Source of the DNA: Sulfurovum sp.
GTDB taxonomy: Bacteria > Campylobacterota > Campylobacteria > Campylobacterales > Sulfurovaceae
Length of the DNA stretch: 64,000 nucleotides
Assembly (NCBI GenBank): GCA_002733215.1
Contig: NVUY01000002.1
Location: 138,565 to 202,564 of the forward strand
Direction of reading: 5' to 3'
Shown: positions 55,689-63,906 of the stretch, in pieces
Position numbering within the stretch: position 1 is the stretch's first letter
Layout: each line of letters starts with the position of its first letter
The notes under the pieces: model-generated
Database searches by the model: none
What the model saw: the letters and a program-made list of their open reading frames with translations, nothing else
What the model was told of the DNA's origin: nothing
Made by a program: the position numbers and the translations under genes

Positions 55689-56140
55689 TATTTCCACCCA
55701 AACACAGATAATACAGTAAACTCCTCATGCCCTCCAGCACCGGTGATGATGGCATCACCACACTGTGACCAGGCATGGGCTTTCATCTTCTCTTTACTCT
55801 CTTCATCTTTTGCCGCTCCCAGATAAAACACTCCGGGAATCCCACGTTTTTGTAACATCTTTTGTGCAGTAAGTGACTGTGCTAAACAGGCACTTTCCCA
55901 GGGAGTGTAGGCAGAGGCTCTCAGGATGGCTTGCCCTACCATCTTCGCAGTTTTCATCTCTTCTTCACCCAGTTTTACTAACTCTTTTTTCTTCGCTACA
56001 TGTTCTAAAGAACGTGTTAATCGCTTAAATGAAACCGTTAAAATAGCTGCACGCATTTTTCCTAAAGTATAATAAGCTTCCATAAAAAGCTTTTTCTCTT
56101 CTGATGATAGTTTGGTGAATTTTTTAAATTTTTGGATCAT
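55688..56140 (-). CDS. Lasso peptide B2 protease (transglutaminase-like)
   Basis: 150 aa. Helical N-half, then Cys85 in PWESACLAQSLTAQKML, His122 in KAHAWSQCG and Asp129: the Cys-His-Asp triad and WxxxCLxxSL signature of lasso B2 leader peptidases. Removes the leader delivered by B1. Twelve bases downstream of hepT-like gene. Confidence 0.9.
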   Translation of the reverse strand: MIQKFKKFTKLSSEEKKLFMEAYYTLGKMRAAILTVSFKRLTRSLEHVAKKKELVKLGEEEMKTAKMVGQAILRASAYTPWESACLAQSLTAQKMLQKRGIPGVFYLGAAKDEESKEKMKAHAWSQCGDAIITGAGGHEEFTVLSVFGWK

Positions 56141-56152
56141 TAAAAATTTGTA

Positions 56153-56590
56153 TTATTTCTGATACTGCTGTGTATACTTTAAAGTTGTTTCAGCCATTTG
56201 TATAAGGGAAGGAGTTAGTTTTATAATGTCTTCAAAAAGATCCTGTAATGCATCATCAATGTATTCGTGTGAAATTTCATTGCGTAGATCTTTTATTTGC
56301 CGTATGGTTTCTATATTTTCAAACAATCCCCGCTTATGTGCATGGTTGACCGTATCTATCAACGTACCCTGATTTTCAAACTCAACCGCATCTATACTGC
56401 GAAATATCTTTCGAACTAAAAAGTCTATCATCCTACTAAAACGACTGCAGAGGTTTTCGTAACTGTCAAATTCAGAAACTTCATACTCCGGTTTTAGACC
56501 AATGTTTTGTACCTCATCAAATGAGTGATTGAGCCAAAATAGCTGTTTTTCCAATAGTGCACGATTTGCAAGCAGATTGTCTATGCTCAA
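56153..56590 (-). CDS. HepT-like HEPN toxin
   Basis: 145 aa. HEPN RNase motif Rx4-6HxY as RNEISHEY. TTG start overlaps the MntA-like stop. Antitoxins of this class AMPylate the HEPN tyrosine. Confidence 0.85.
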   Translation of the reverse strand: MSIDNLLANRALLEKQLFWLNHSFDEVQNIGLKPEYEVSEFDSYENLCSRFSRMIDFLVRKIFRSIDAVEFENQGTLIDTVNHAHKRGLFENIETIRQIKDLRNEISHEYIDDALQDLFEDIIKLTPSLIQMAETTLKYTQQYQK

Positions 56591-56904
56591 AGTTTTACAG
56601 CCTTGGGAAATACCATTTCAACAAATGGCGTTTGTACGCTACCATCATCTCTAACTATATCCATCTTTTGTTCTCCAAATTCTTCAAAAAAATTCCAACG
56701 AATATCTCTCAAGTCACTCTTTTTTATACTCTGAGAAATAATCAAAATATCTATGTCTCCTCCCCGTTTTGTCATATCAGTACGTGAACCAAACAGATAA
56801 ATATCAGCACGAGGATCAGCGGAGGAAACAGATTCTTTCAAATTCTTTATCTCTGCACTGCTTAATCGCACTGAAATATTTGTTTCTTCGATAGTTTTAT
56901 TCAT
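56587..56904 (-). CDS. MntA-like nucleotidyltransferase antitoxin
   Basis: 105 aa from ATG 56904. Minimal nucleotidyltransferase motif GSRTDMTKRGGDIDILI (GS..DxD). Seven bases after the ABC transporter stop. Confidence 0.87.
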   Translation of the reverse strand: MNKTIEETNISVRLSSAEIKNLKESVSSADPRADIYLFGSRTDMTKRGGDIDILIISQSIKKSDLRDIRWNFFEEFGEQKMDIVRDDGSVQTPFVEMVFPKAVKL

Positions 56905-56911
56905 GAGATAA

Positions 56912-58681
56912 TTATACCATAAAGTCAAAATCTTCTTTGATCAAACCTCTTTCCTGAAGTTCATCATAAGACCCTTCAGCCTGCACTCTACCCTCTTCTA
57001 TAAGATAAATATAATCCGCCTGCCTAATAGTCGTCGTTCTATGAGCGATGATAATGGTCGTTCGTCCTTTAAGGAATGGTGCTAACGTTTCATAAAGGTG
57101 AAACTCTGTTGCATTGTCTAAAGCAGAAGTGGCTTCATCAAATATGATGATCTTCGGGTCGGAGAGTATAAGTCTTGCAATGGCTAGACGTTGACGTTGA
57201 CCACCAGAGAGACGGATACCGTTTTTCCCGATGGCTGTTTCCAATCCATCTTCTAAATTTCGAATAAAACTTTCAAGTTGTGCCGCTTTCAACGCATTGT
57301 AGATCTCTACCTCACTCTTCTCTTTAGAGAGGGTAAGGTTCATGCGTATCGTGTCATTAAAGAAAAGTGCCTGTTGTAACATCAGTGCTACGTTTTCACG
57401 TACTACAGGGAGTCCTATCTTCTCTATGGGTACATCACTATACAGAATGTTACCTGTATGTGAAGGGTAAAACCCTACCATGATCTGTGCAATGGTTGTT
57501 TTACCACTTCCACTCGGACCGATGAGGGCTATCTTCTTTCCCTCTTCTGCCTTAAGACTGATATCGTGTAATACCTGGCTCCCTTTGCCATAAGCAAAAG
57601 AGATATGCTTGAGTTCAAGAGATGCGGTCTTACGCTCTTTAAAAGGATCAGACTCATGTGGGTAATGTGGTTCTTGTGCGAGAGAAAGCAAGGTATTGAT
57701 ACGTTCCAGTGCCGGTTTTGTATTTTGGTAAGAAATAACCAAACCCATAAGCTGTTGAATAGGCTGGACAAGGGTGGAAAGGTAAAAAAGAAAAGCGATC
57801 ATCATCCCAATGGTCAGATCTGAATAGGCCACTGCTGCGATCCCCAGTGCCCGGAAAATGTCTACAACAGTGTTGGTCAAAAGTGTAGAAGAACTCTGTG
57901 CCACAGAAGCTTTGTAACCATAATCCAGAGAAGCATCTTCTATCTTCTTCGCACGCCCCTGAAGGATGCCAAAAAAGTTTCGCTCCTGATTACTTGCACG
58001 TACCTGTATGAAAAGTTCAAGCGTTTCGTTCAGCAGTTCATGATACAGTTCATAGGCCTCATACTGACGACGGAGTAACTCACCTGTTTTACGTCCAAGC
58101 AATCTTGCAAAACCTAAAAAAAGTGGGTTTAACATAAAAACCAAAAGTGCCAGTATCCAGTTCATCCAAAGCATCACCGCAGCGATACCCACTAACATGA
58201 GTGAAGCACTCAGAAGTGTGGTAACCACCTGACCTGCAAAACCACTCACACCTTCCACATCCTGCACTGTCTTTGAAGCGATGCCTCCTGACTTAAGTGT
58301 TTCATACTCAGAGATGGATACTCGTTCCAAATGATGTAAGATACGATGACGAAGCAAATAAGATATCTTTTGTGTGATCTTTGTGGCATAAAAGGTTTTT
58401 TTATTGTTGAAGAAAAATGCTACAAAACGTAATAATAGTACGATCATAAGTATGACGCCAATATAGACCCATGTTTCATTCGATCCAAAGGAAGAGGAGA
58501 TCATCTCTGTCATTTTCCCCGGATGATCCAAAAGTACTTCATCGATAAGAAGTGGGACAAGCATCGGGATAGGCAGCAATAACAGTGTCGCAACTACACC
58601 ATAAAGCGAAGTACGCCAAAAATCACTCTTTTGTGTTTTGATCTGATTATAGAGTGTTTTAAAGGTATAGTTTCCTGTCAT
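56912..58681 (-). CDS. ABC exporter, probably the lasso peptide transporter (D)
   Basis: 589 aa fused exporter: six-helix membrane domain (about 20-310) and ATPase with Walker A GPSGSGKTT, signature LSGGQRQRLAIARL, Walker B IIIFDEATSALD and His switch IAHRTTT. No peptidase C39 domain. Its place next to the maturation genes makes it the immunity/export pump. Confidence 0.88.
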   Translation of the reverse strand: MTGNYTFKTLYNQIKTQKSDFWRTSLYGVVATLLLLPIPMLVPLLIDEVLLDHPGKMTEMISSSFGSNETWVYIGVILMIVLLLRFVAFFFNNKKTFYATKITQKISYLLRHRILHHLERVSISEYETLKSGGIASKTVQDVEGVSGFAGQVVTTLLSASLMLVGIAAVMLWMNWILALLVFMLNPLFLGFARLLGRKTGELLRRQYEAYELYHELLNETLELFIQVRASNQERNFFGILQGRAKKIEDASLDYGYKASVAQSSSTLLTNTVVDIFRALGIAAVAYSDLTIGMMIAFLFYLSTLVQPIQQLMGLVISYQNTKPALERINTLLSLAQEPHYPHESDPFKERKTASLELKHISFAYGKGSQVLHDISLKAEEGKKIALIGPSGSGKTTIAQIMVGFYPSHTGNILYSDVPIEKIGLPVVRENVALMLQQALFFNDTIRMNLTLSKEKSEVEIYNALKAAQLESFIRNLEDGLETAIGKNGIRLSGGQRQRLAIARLILSDPKIIIFDEATSALDNATEFHLYETLAPFLKGRTTIIIAHRTTTIRQADYIYLIEEGRVQAEGSYDELQERGLIKEDFDFMV

Positions 58682-58730
58682 GTTGACCTATGATTTATAT
58701 TTTGTTCGTATTTTAACATAAAATACGTAC

Positions 58731-59612
58731 TTAGGCTTCTGTAGTCTTCACCACTATAGCCTTATACACTTCATCCAGTCTATCAAGATTCCAAGGAACC
58801 ATAACCTTATAAACAGGGATATGTTTTGACATTTCAGCAAAGAATTCAAAACGTTCTTTTTTCATAAATGAAAAATTGACAAAAGGTGTATAGTGAAATG
58901 CTTTAAACTTTTCTATGCCTTTTAATTCATGTATCTCTACCATTACTTCAGGTTCACTTTTTTCTAACAAATACACAGCATGAAGAGGTTTAGGTTCTGT
59001 AGCAAAATTCTCTACAGGATACCCCAGTGTTTCAAGTTCTCTATAAGGTCGATGAAAAGGATAAGATGCAATGGCGTAATATGTATCTCCCCGTTTATCG
59101 ATAGCCATGGAATCATCTGAAAGCATCGTATGCCCTTTTTGGATGAAGTAGTCAGTAAGTGTAGACTTGCCGCCAAAAGAAAAAGCTGAGAACAGTACAG
59201 GTTTACCTTCTATTTCTACAGAGCCTACATGTAAGATACGATACCTTCGTTCTAGCTCCAAAACAATAGGGAAGAAGGTATGAAAGATCCAGTAACGTAA
59301 TTGAACAGGCGTATATTTACTGCCTTTAGTGTAAAGAATCTTTCGTTCTTTGGCATCCCAGATGAGTGTTAACACATCTTTAATTTCCAAAGCCCAGGAG
59401 AAGTTTTTATCTGCTTTATAAAAAAGTTTTGCACTACAGTAACGTGCTTCTTGTCCGGACATGAGTGCCCAAGAGGTTTTTAAAGAAAAAGTATCAAAAA
59501 GAAAAGAGTCTGATTGTTTTAAGATCACTATCGTGTTCAAACCATCATGTAAAACATCATTCTGAAATGTCTTCTCATTTTTAAAAATAAGGTTATGGTT
59601 AAAAACAATCAT
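58731..59612 (-). CDS. HPr-kinase-like protein 2
   Basis: 293 aa from ATG 59612 (a TTG precedes). P-loop SFGGKST (K149) after RILHVGSVEIEGKPVLF and LSDD (D166, D167). Paralogue of 52931-53827. Fifty bases upstream of the ABC exporter. Confidence 0.85.
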   Translation of the reverse strand: MIVFNHNLIFKNEKTFQNDVLHDGLNTIVILKQSDSFLFDTFSLKTSWALMSGQEARYCSAKLFYKADKNFSWALEIKDVLTLIWDAKERKILYTKGSKYTPVQLRYWIFHTFFPIVLELERRYRILHVGSVEIEGKPVLFSAFSFGGKSTLTDYFIQKGHTMLSDDSMAIDKRGDTYYAIASYPFHRPYRELETLGYPVENFATEPKPLHAVYLLEKSEPEVMVEIHELKGIEKFKAFHYTPFVNFSFMKKERFEFFAEMSKHIPVYKVMVPWNLDRLDEVYKAIVVKTTEA

Positions 59613-59672
59613 CAAAGGAAAGCTAACAATTGAATGCTAATGATTATGTGTGATCAAGTTCATCAACTAGTC

Positions 59673-59885
59673 CTACCGCCAAGTAGAAGATTTGTTATTA
59701 GTAGGAAAAATTTTATTGTCTGATCCAAATGCTGCTACTGGCTTTGCCAAACTTCCCAATATAATTAAACTGGGTGTAGCATATGCTGATCTTTTTAAAA
59801 ACTGACGGCGTGATACAGAGGTTTTTTTAGATACTTCCACCTGATCTACTTTCTGTTCTAGCGTTTGCTTGTTTCTATTTTCCAT
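59673..59885 (-). CDS. Small Tat-signal protein with a lasso-like YxxPxLxxxG motif
   Basis: 70 aa from ATG 59885 behind a perfect AAGGAGG. Twin-arginine motif SRRQFLK (residues 25-31) then AYATPSLIILGSLAKPVAAF. Y35, P38, L40 and G44 copy the lasso leader pattern, but V50 replaces the usual Thr. The short tail (GSDNKIFPTNNKSSTWR) has no Glu/Asp at ring positions 7-9. Exported small protein; relation to the lasso system unproven. Confidence 0.75.
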   Translation of the reverse strand: MENRNKQTLEQKVDQVEVSKKTSVSRRQFLKRSAYATPSLIILGSLAKPVAAFGSDNKIFPTNNKSSTWR

Positions 59886-60768
59886 CACGTGCCTCCTTAA
59901 ATATCGGCGGTTTTGAAAGATCAAATGACTCAGCTCTTTTTGCTTCTATTTTCGCATTCATTATAGCTACATTTTTTTGAATGCTTTTGGCTTTAGATGT
60001 CAAAGCGCTACTTTTCGTTAATGGGATGCTCACAACTTCAGTTTGTACAACCCATTCAAATACTCTTTCATTTTGACCATTCATATTAAAAATATACGTT
60101 TGTGCCTGTCCATCAACACTTACTGCTATTTCTTTCCCTGTCTCTACGTCAACGAGTTTCATATATGTGATCAGAGGATTGTTTAAAGAAAGAGACTCCT
60201 TGTACTGTTCACGGTTCTCACTATCAATATACGGTGTCAATAGATACATTCCGTTCCAAGTCAAAGAAACTTCAGATGTACTGTCATCTGTTCCTACTGT
60301 AAACATCCAACGTTCCTCCGTACCTTCTTGATACGTATGATAATCGCTTTTATAGACATCTGCTGTTCGCCCGTCAGGATCAATAAATACTACATCCAAA
60401 TAAGGCCCTGAAAAACGACCGCTAGATATAAGTGTATGTTTTGCAGCAGCATCACTCTTTTCAAGTATACCAAATTGTGCTGAGTTTGTTTTCAAAGCTC
60501 TACTTGGCGCTTCTGCTACTAACCGAATGTACCAGTTGGCCGGTTTAAACTCCTCCTCGACCAGAGGTTTACTGTCATGCTCTTCTTCCTCGACCAGAGG
60601 TGTCTCTATCTCCGGTCTCACTGAAATTGCTGTTGTCTCTTCTGTTTCCGGTACATCTTCGACGACAACGGTATTGACATTGTCATTGCTCTCTTGAGTC
60701 GTTGAATTACACCCTGCAAACATTAAACCCATTATTAGATAAACAATCATATATTTTTTCGATAACAT
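59875..60768 (-). CDS. Exported lipoprotein
   Basis: 297 aa. Lipobox LMFAGC (Cys20), acidic linker with LVEEEE repeats, then a beta-rich domain (about 90-250). Family not recognised. Ends 11 bases inside the Tat gene; starts four bases after the DNRLRE protein stop. Confidence 0.75.
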   Translation of the reverse strand: MLSKKYMIVYLIMGLMFAGCNSTTQESNDNVNTVVVEDVPETEETTAISVRPEIETPLVEEEEHDSKPLVEEEFKPANWYIRLVAEAPSRALKTNSAQFGILEKSDAAAKHTLISSGRFSGPYLDVVFIDPDGRTADVYKSDYHTYQEGTEERWMFTVGTDDSTSEVSLTWNGMYLLTPYIDSENREQYKESLSLNNPLITYMKLVDVETGKEIAVSVDGQAQTYIFNMNGQNERVFEWVVQTEVVSIPLTKSSALTSKAKSIQKNVAIMNAKIEAKRAESFDLSKPPIFKEARDGK

Positions 60769-60771
60769 CTT

Positions 60772-63075
60772 CTACTCCTGTGGTATTAACAGTTTTACTG
60801 TTTTTGTGAGTGTTGGAATAAAAACTTTTATCCATGCTCCATGGTAAGGTGTCAACTGACACCCTCCCGGTGTTGTATCTGTACACTCTTTATAATCTGT
60901 AGTAATGATACTACCATTTTCACCCGTACCTTGACCGCCTGGCCATAATGATATGGTTCTAGATGCATATCCGGCTGTTTCTGCTTCTTCCGGTGTTAGA
61001 ACTTCTATATTACTTCCATCCAGGTCACTCACGATAAAACGACAATCACGCCAATTTATCGGTGTTTTTCCAACAAATCCGCTCAAGTTATATCGTTTAG
61101 ATCCTGATCCATCAGATCCATCAGTAGAAACAGATCTAAGGTCGATCTCTACACAACGATTACTTACACAATCTGCTGTTCCATTATAAGATGAGTCATA
61201 CTCAACATCTTCAAGTCCATCCACATCCCAATCGACTGCAACAGCACTGCCAAGCCAGTACCCTTTTCCAAGTACGATGGGTTCATTATTAATATAATCT
61301 ACTTTTACCCAATCAGAAAGGTTATCATTCTCATGATATTCACGCTTCCAAAGCACCCAAGCATTCTCATCGCTTGAATCGTAACTAGCGCCTACAAAAT
61401 CATCGCCAAATACCTCTTGCACACCAATTGCCACACTTCTGCTTTCAGCCGGAATTCCGATCATCTCCCAACTGCCCCCTACAATATTAGAACCGCAAGT
61501 AACCTGATTTCTATCTGTGCCATTGTAATTCTTTTTCAGTAATTCATTGTCAAAGATCCATTTGATCTCATTTGCACTTAACCCACTCTTCCATACTTTT
61601 ACTTCATCCAAATTTCCTTTGAGTGTAGCATCTCTAATATCATCAAATGCCATTTTTATCGGGTCTGCACTACTGATACTTAGCCCGGCATTTATAATAC
61701 TTCCAGCTTCAACACCATTTTTATAAAGCTGCATACTATTTCCATCATAGGTAGCTGCTATATGTACCCAACCATCTGATACCGTTAACGTCGTATCAAT
61801 AAATTGATTATTTGAATTATATTTACCTATGTAAAATCGTAATTTATCACCGGCTGAACTATCAGGGTTGACAAATCCCCAACCATCATTCCAATTATAT
61901 ATTTTAGTCTTCGTCAGGACATGTGCCCATTTGCCTAATTGTTGATCAAGTTTGATCCAAAAGGAGACACTCAATGCACCATTTGTATTTCCTACAGAAC
62001 TATCTTCTGTCTGCATCTGATCCTGATCCGTACTGAAGAGTGCACTAGTGTTGATTATTCCAGTAGTAATCGCTGTATTATTAAATGAAATAGTATCATG
62101 AGCATTTATGCTGCTATCTCTTACATCCGAATAGGCACTGCCAAGCCAAAAACACTCATCCATACGATATTCAACAATAAGTGTATTTGTTACAGTGATC
62201 GTAAAACTATCTGATAGTGAAGTACCATCTTTATCTGTTGCTGTTACACTGAGGTTCTGTGTTTCCGAAACACTTGGTATACCGTTTATAATACCTGTAG
62301 CAGTATCAAATTCAAGTCCGGAAGGAAGTGTGCCTGTCAAACTATATGTTAGTACAGGATCTCCATCGGTAAGTGTAACATAGTCAGAAACATTCAATGT
62401 AAAAGGAAGGTCTACTACTGCTTCACTGTCTGGCACATCACCCATTTTAGGTGCGGTTGGCAGTTCATTAAACACGATATGCAAAAGAGGCGCTGTTGCA
62501 GGGTTACGATCAAAGCTCACTGCCACTCTGGAGCATTCTCCATCGTTACAATTTTCATTATAAGGTTTCATCATGATTGCCATAGCATTACCTGCTTGCC
62601 AAGTTCCAAGGTCAACAAGTTCCTGCACAATCGCTGTAATATCTGCAGTTTGATAATCTTGACCACTTGTCCATTCCGGGACATTAAGCCAATCAGCAAA
62701 AGCACTTGTTTCTACACGCCCTGTAATATTACTACTTGATCCTGCATACGTTAAAGGATTACTGTTATTTTCACCTACAAGTGTTATATCAGTCTGTCCA
62801 ATCTCATCTCTTCTTGCCCGAAACTGGATGTACGCATTACTAATTGTTGCGCCATTAGGTATCTGCAGATTAGCGAAACGAAGACCTACCTTTTGAAGGG
62901 TATCTGTGGAGTAGACAACTATATCTAATTGATCTTCATTCGTATATACATTACCAGTGTTTATCTCCTCAACTGCATCATCACTATTTGAAGCAATACG
63001 TACATCAATTGTATCAGCATCCAATAGTGAAATAAAGAAAGCTATAAATATGCTTGTTAAAAATAATTGTTTCAT
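60772..63075 (-). CDS. Exported multidomain surface protein: DNRLRE-like, Ig-like and LamG-like domains
   Basis: 767 aa from ATG 63075 after GGCGGAGAC; the frame runs into the riboswitch. Signal peptide MKQLFLTSIFIAFFISLLDA. About 20-205: DNRLRE/carbohydrate-binding-like domain (LRFANLQIPNGATISNAYIQF). About 215-305: putative Ig (TLPSGLEFDTATGIINGIP). About 310-530: LamG/concanavalin (LSVSFWIKLDQ, GNLDEVKVWKSGLSANEI). C-terminus has cysteines. Heads the operon. Confidence 0.8.
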   Translation of the reverse strand: MKQLFLTSIFIAFFISLLDADTIDVRIASNSDDAVEEINTGNVYTNEDQLDIVVYSTDTLQKVGLRFANLQIPNGATISNAYIQFRARRDEIGQTDITLVGENNSNPLTYAGSSSNITGRVETSAFADWLNVPEWTSGQDYQTADITAIVQELVDLGTWQAGNAMAIMMKPYNENCNDGECSRVAVSFDRNPATAPLLHIVFNELPTAPKMGDVPDSEAVVDLPFTLNVSDYVTLTDGDPVLTYSLTGTLPSGLEFDTATGIINGIPSVSETQNLSVTATDKDGTSLSDSFTITVTNTLIVEYRMDECFWLGSAYSDVRDSSINAHDTISFNNTAITTGIINTSALFSTDQDQMQTEDSSVGNTNGALSVSFWIKLDQQLGKWAHVLTKTKIYNWNDGWGFVNPDSSAGDKLRFYIGKYNSNNQFIDTTLTVSDGWVHIAATYDGNSMQLYKNGVEAGSIINAGLSISSADPIKMAFDDIRDATLKGNLDEVKVWKSGLSANEIKWIFDNELLKKNYNGTDRNQVTCGSNIVGGSWEMIGIPAESRSVAIGVQEVFGDDFVGASYDSSDENAWVLWKREYHENDNLSDWVKVDYINNEPIVLGKGYWLGSAVAVDWDVDGLEDVEYDSSYNGTADCVSNRCVEIDLRSVSTDGSDGSGSKRYNLSGFVGKTPINWRDCRFIVSDLDGSNIEVLTPEEAETAGYASRTISLWPGGQGTGENGSIITTDYKECTDTTPGGCQLTPYHGAWIKVFIPTLTKTVKLLIPQE

Positions 63076-63110
63076 GTCTCCGCCTATGTTTGTAATTTGT
63101 AATTTATATA

Positions 63111-63200
63111 GGCAACCTGGCGATCTTCTCATCTGCTATAAAGTTATAGCATCAAAGACCCATGGTTTTCTGGCCCTGCCTCACGACAGGTGTAGCATTT
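63111..63200 (-). ncRNA. GEMM / cyclic di-GMP-I type riboswitch aptamer 2
   Basis: Minus strand: GCUACACC, stem CCUGUC/GGCAGG closed by GUGA, GGGCCAGAAAACC, UGGGUCU, an extended P3 with GCUAUAA/UUAUAGC, and GAUCGCCAGGUUGCC. Same layout as aptamer 1 with a longer P3. Ends 35 bases before the ATG. Confidence 0.82.
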
Positions 63201-63250
63201 TTCTATGTTTAAACTTTTTTTAAAGTTAATAAATATTAATTAAAAATAGG

Positions 63251-63292
63251 ATTATACTCAAAAAATGTCATATAAATGTCATATAAGTGTCA
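63251..63292 (-). promoter_or_regulatory. Promoter with three TGACA direct repeats upstream of riboswitch 2
   Basis: TGACA on minus at plus 63288-63292, 63277-63281 and 63266-63270, spaced 11 bp, then 8 nt and TATAAT (63251-63256). Same geometry as 9536-9576. Confidence 0.7.
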
Positions 63293-63321
63293 AACAAGTG
63301 CAAATTTTGAGTAATTAGAGA

Positions 63322-63906
63322 TTAAAGCAGATGCCCCATCTGGTCTTTCTTGACTTTAAGATACCCTTCATTATGGGGATTTGACTGGATTTTGATAGGT
63401 AAACGCTCGACGATCTTTATCTTGCCTAAACTTTCTATTTTTCTGGGATTATTGGTAAGCAGTTTGAGTTTGTCTATACCAAAATATTTTAAAATGAACT
63501 CTACTACTTCATAGGTGCGTTCATCTGCTTTGAAACCAAGCTGGTGGTTGGCTTCCACTGTGTCAAAACCTTTGTCTTGCAGGGCATAAGCATTTACCTT
63601 GTTAAGCAGCCCAATGTTTCGGCCCTCTTGACGGTGATAGATAATCATACCACCCTCTTTGGCGATGAGTGCTTGAGCAAAAGCAAGTTGTTCTCCACAG
63701 TCACACTTTACAGAGCCCATGGCATCACCTGTGAGACATTCGGAGTGTATGCGGACTATGGGGGTGTCTATCTCATCTAGATTTTCACTAAACATGGCTA
63801 AGTGTTCTTTAGCATTTTTCACCTCTAACTCTTTAAAGGCTTGTATGTTAAAAGTGCCATATTTTGTGGGCAAGGTGGCAATCTGTGATATTTCTATATT
63901 ATTCAT
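63322..63906 (-). CDS. ribA: GTP cyclohydrolase II
   Basis: 194 aa. Zinc cysteines in HSECLTGDAMGSVKCDCGEQL, catalytic region YHRQEGRNIGLLNKVNAYALQD. First step of riboflavin synthesis; stand-alone RibA, not fused to RibB. Its start abuts the intron 3' end. Confidence 0.95.
   Translation of the reverse strand: MNNIEISQIATLPTKYGTFNIQAFKELEVKNAKEHLAMFSENLDEIDTPIVRIHSECLTGDAMGSVKCDCGEQLAFAQALIAKEGGMIIYHRQEGRNIGLLNKVNAYALQDKGFDTVEANHQLGFKADERTYEVVEFILKYFGIDKLKLLTNNPRKIESLGKIKIVERLPIKIQSNPHNEGYLKVKKDQMGHLL

Noticed and set aside
59673..59885. Tat microprotein as a second lasso precursor
   Set aside because: No Asp/Glu at core positions 7-9 and Val in place of the conserved Thr; kept only as a curious motif match.
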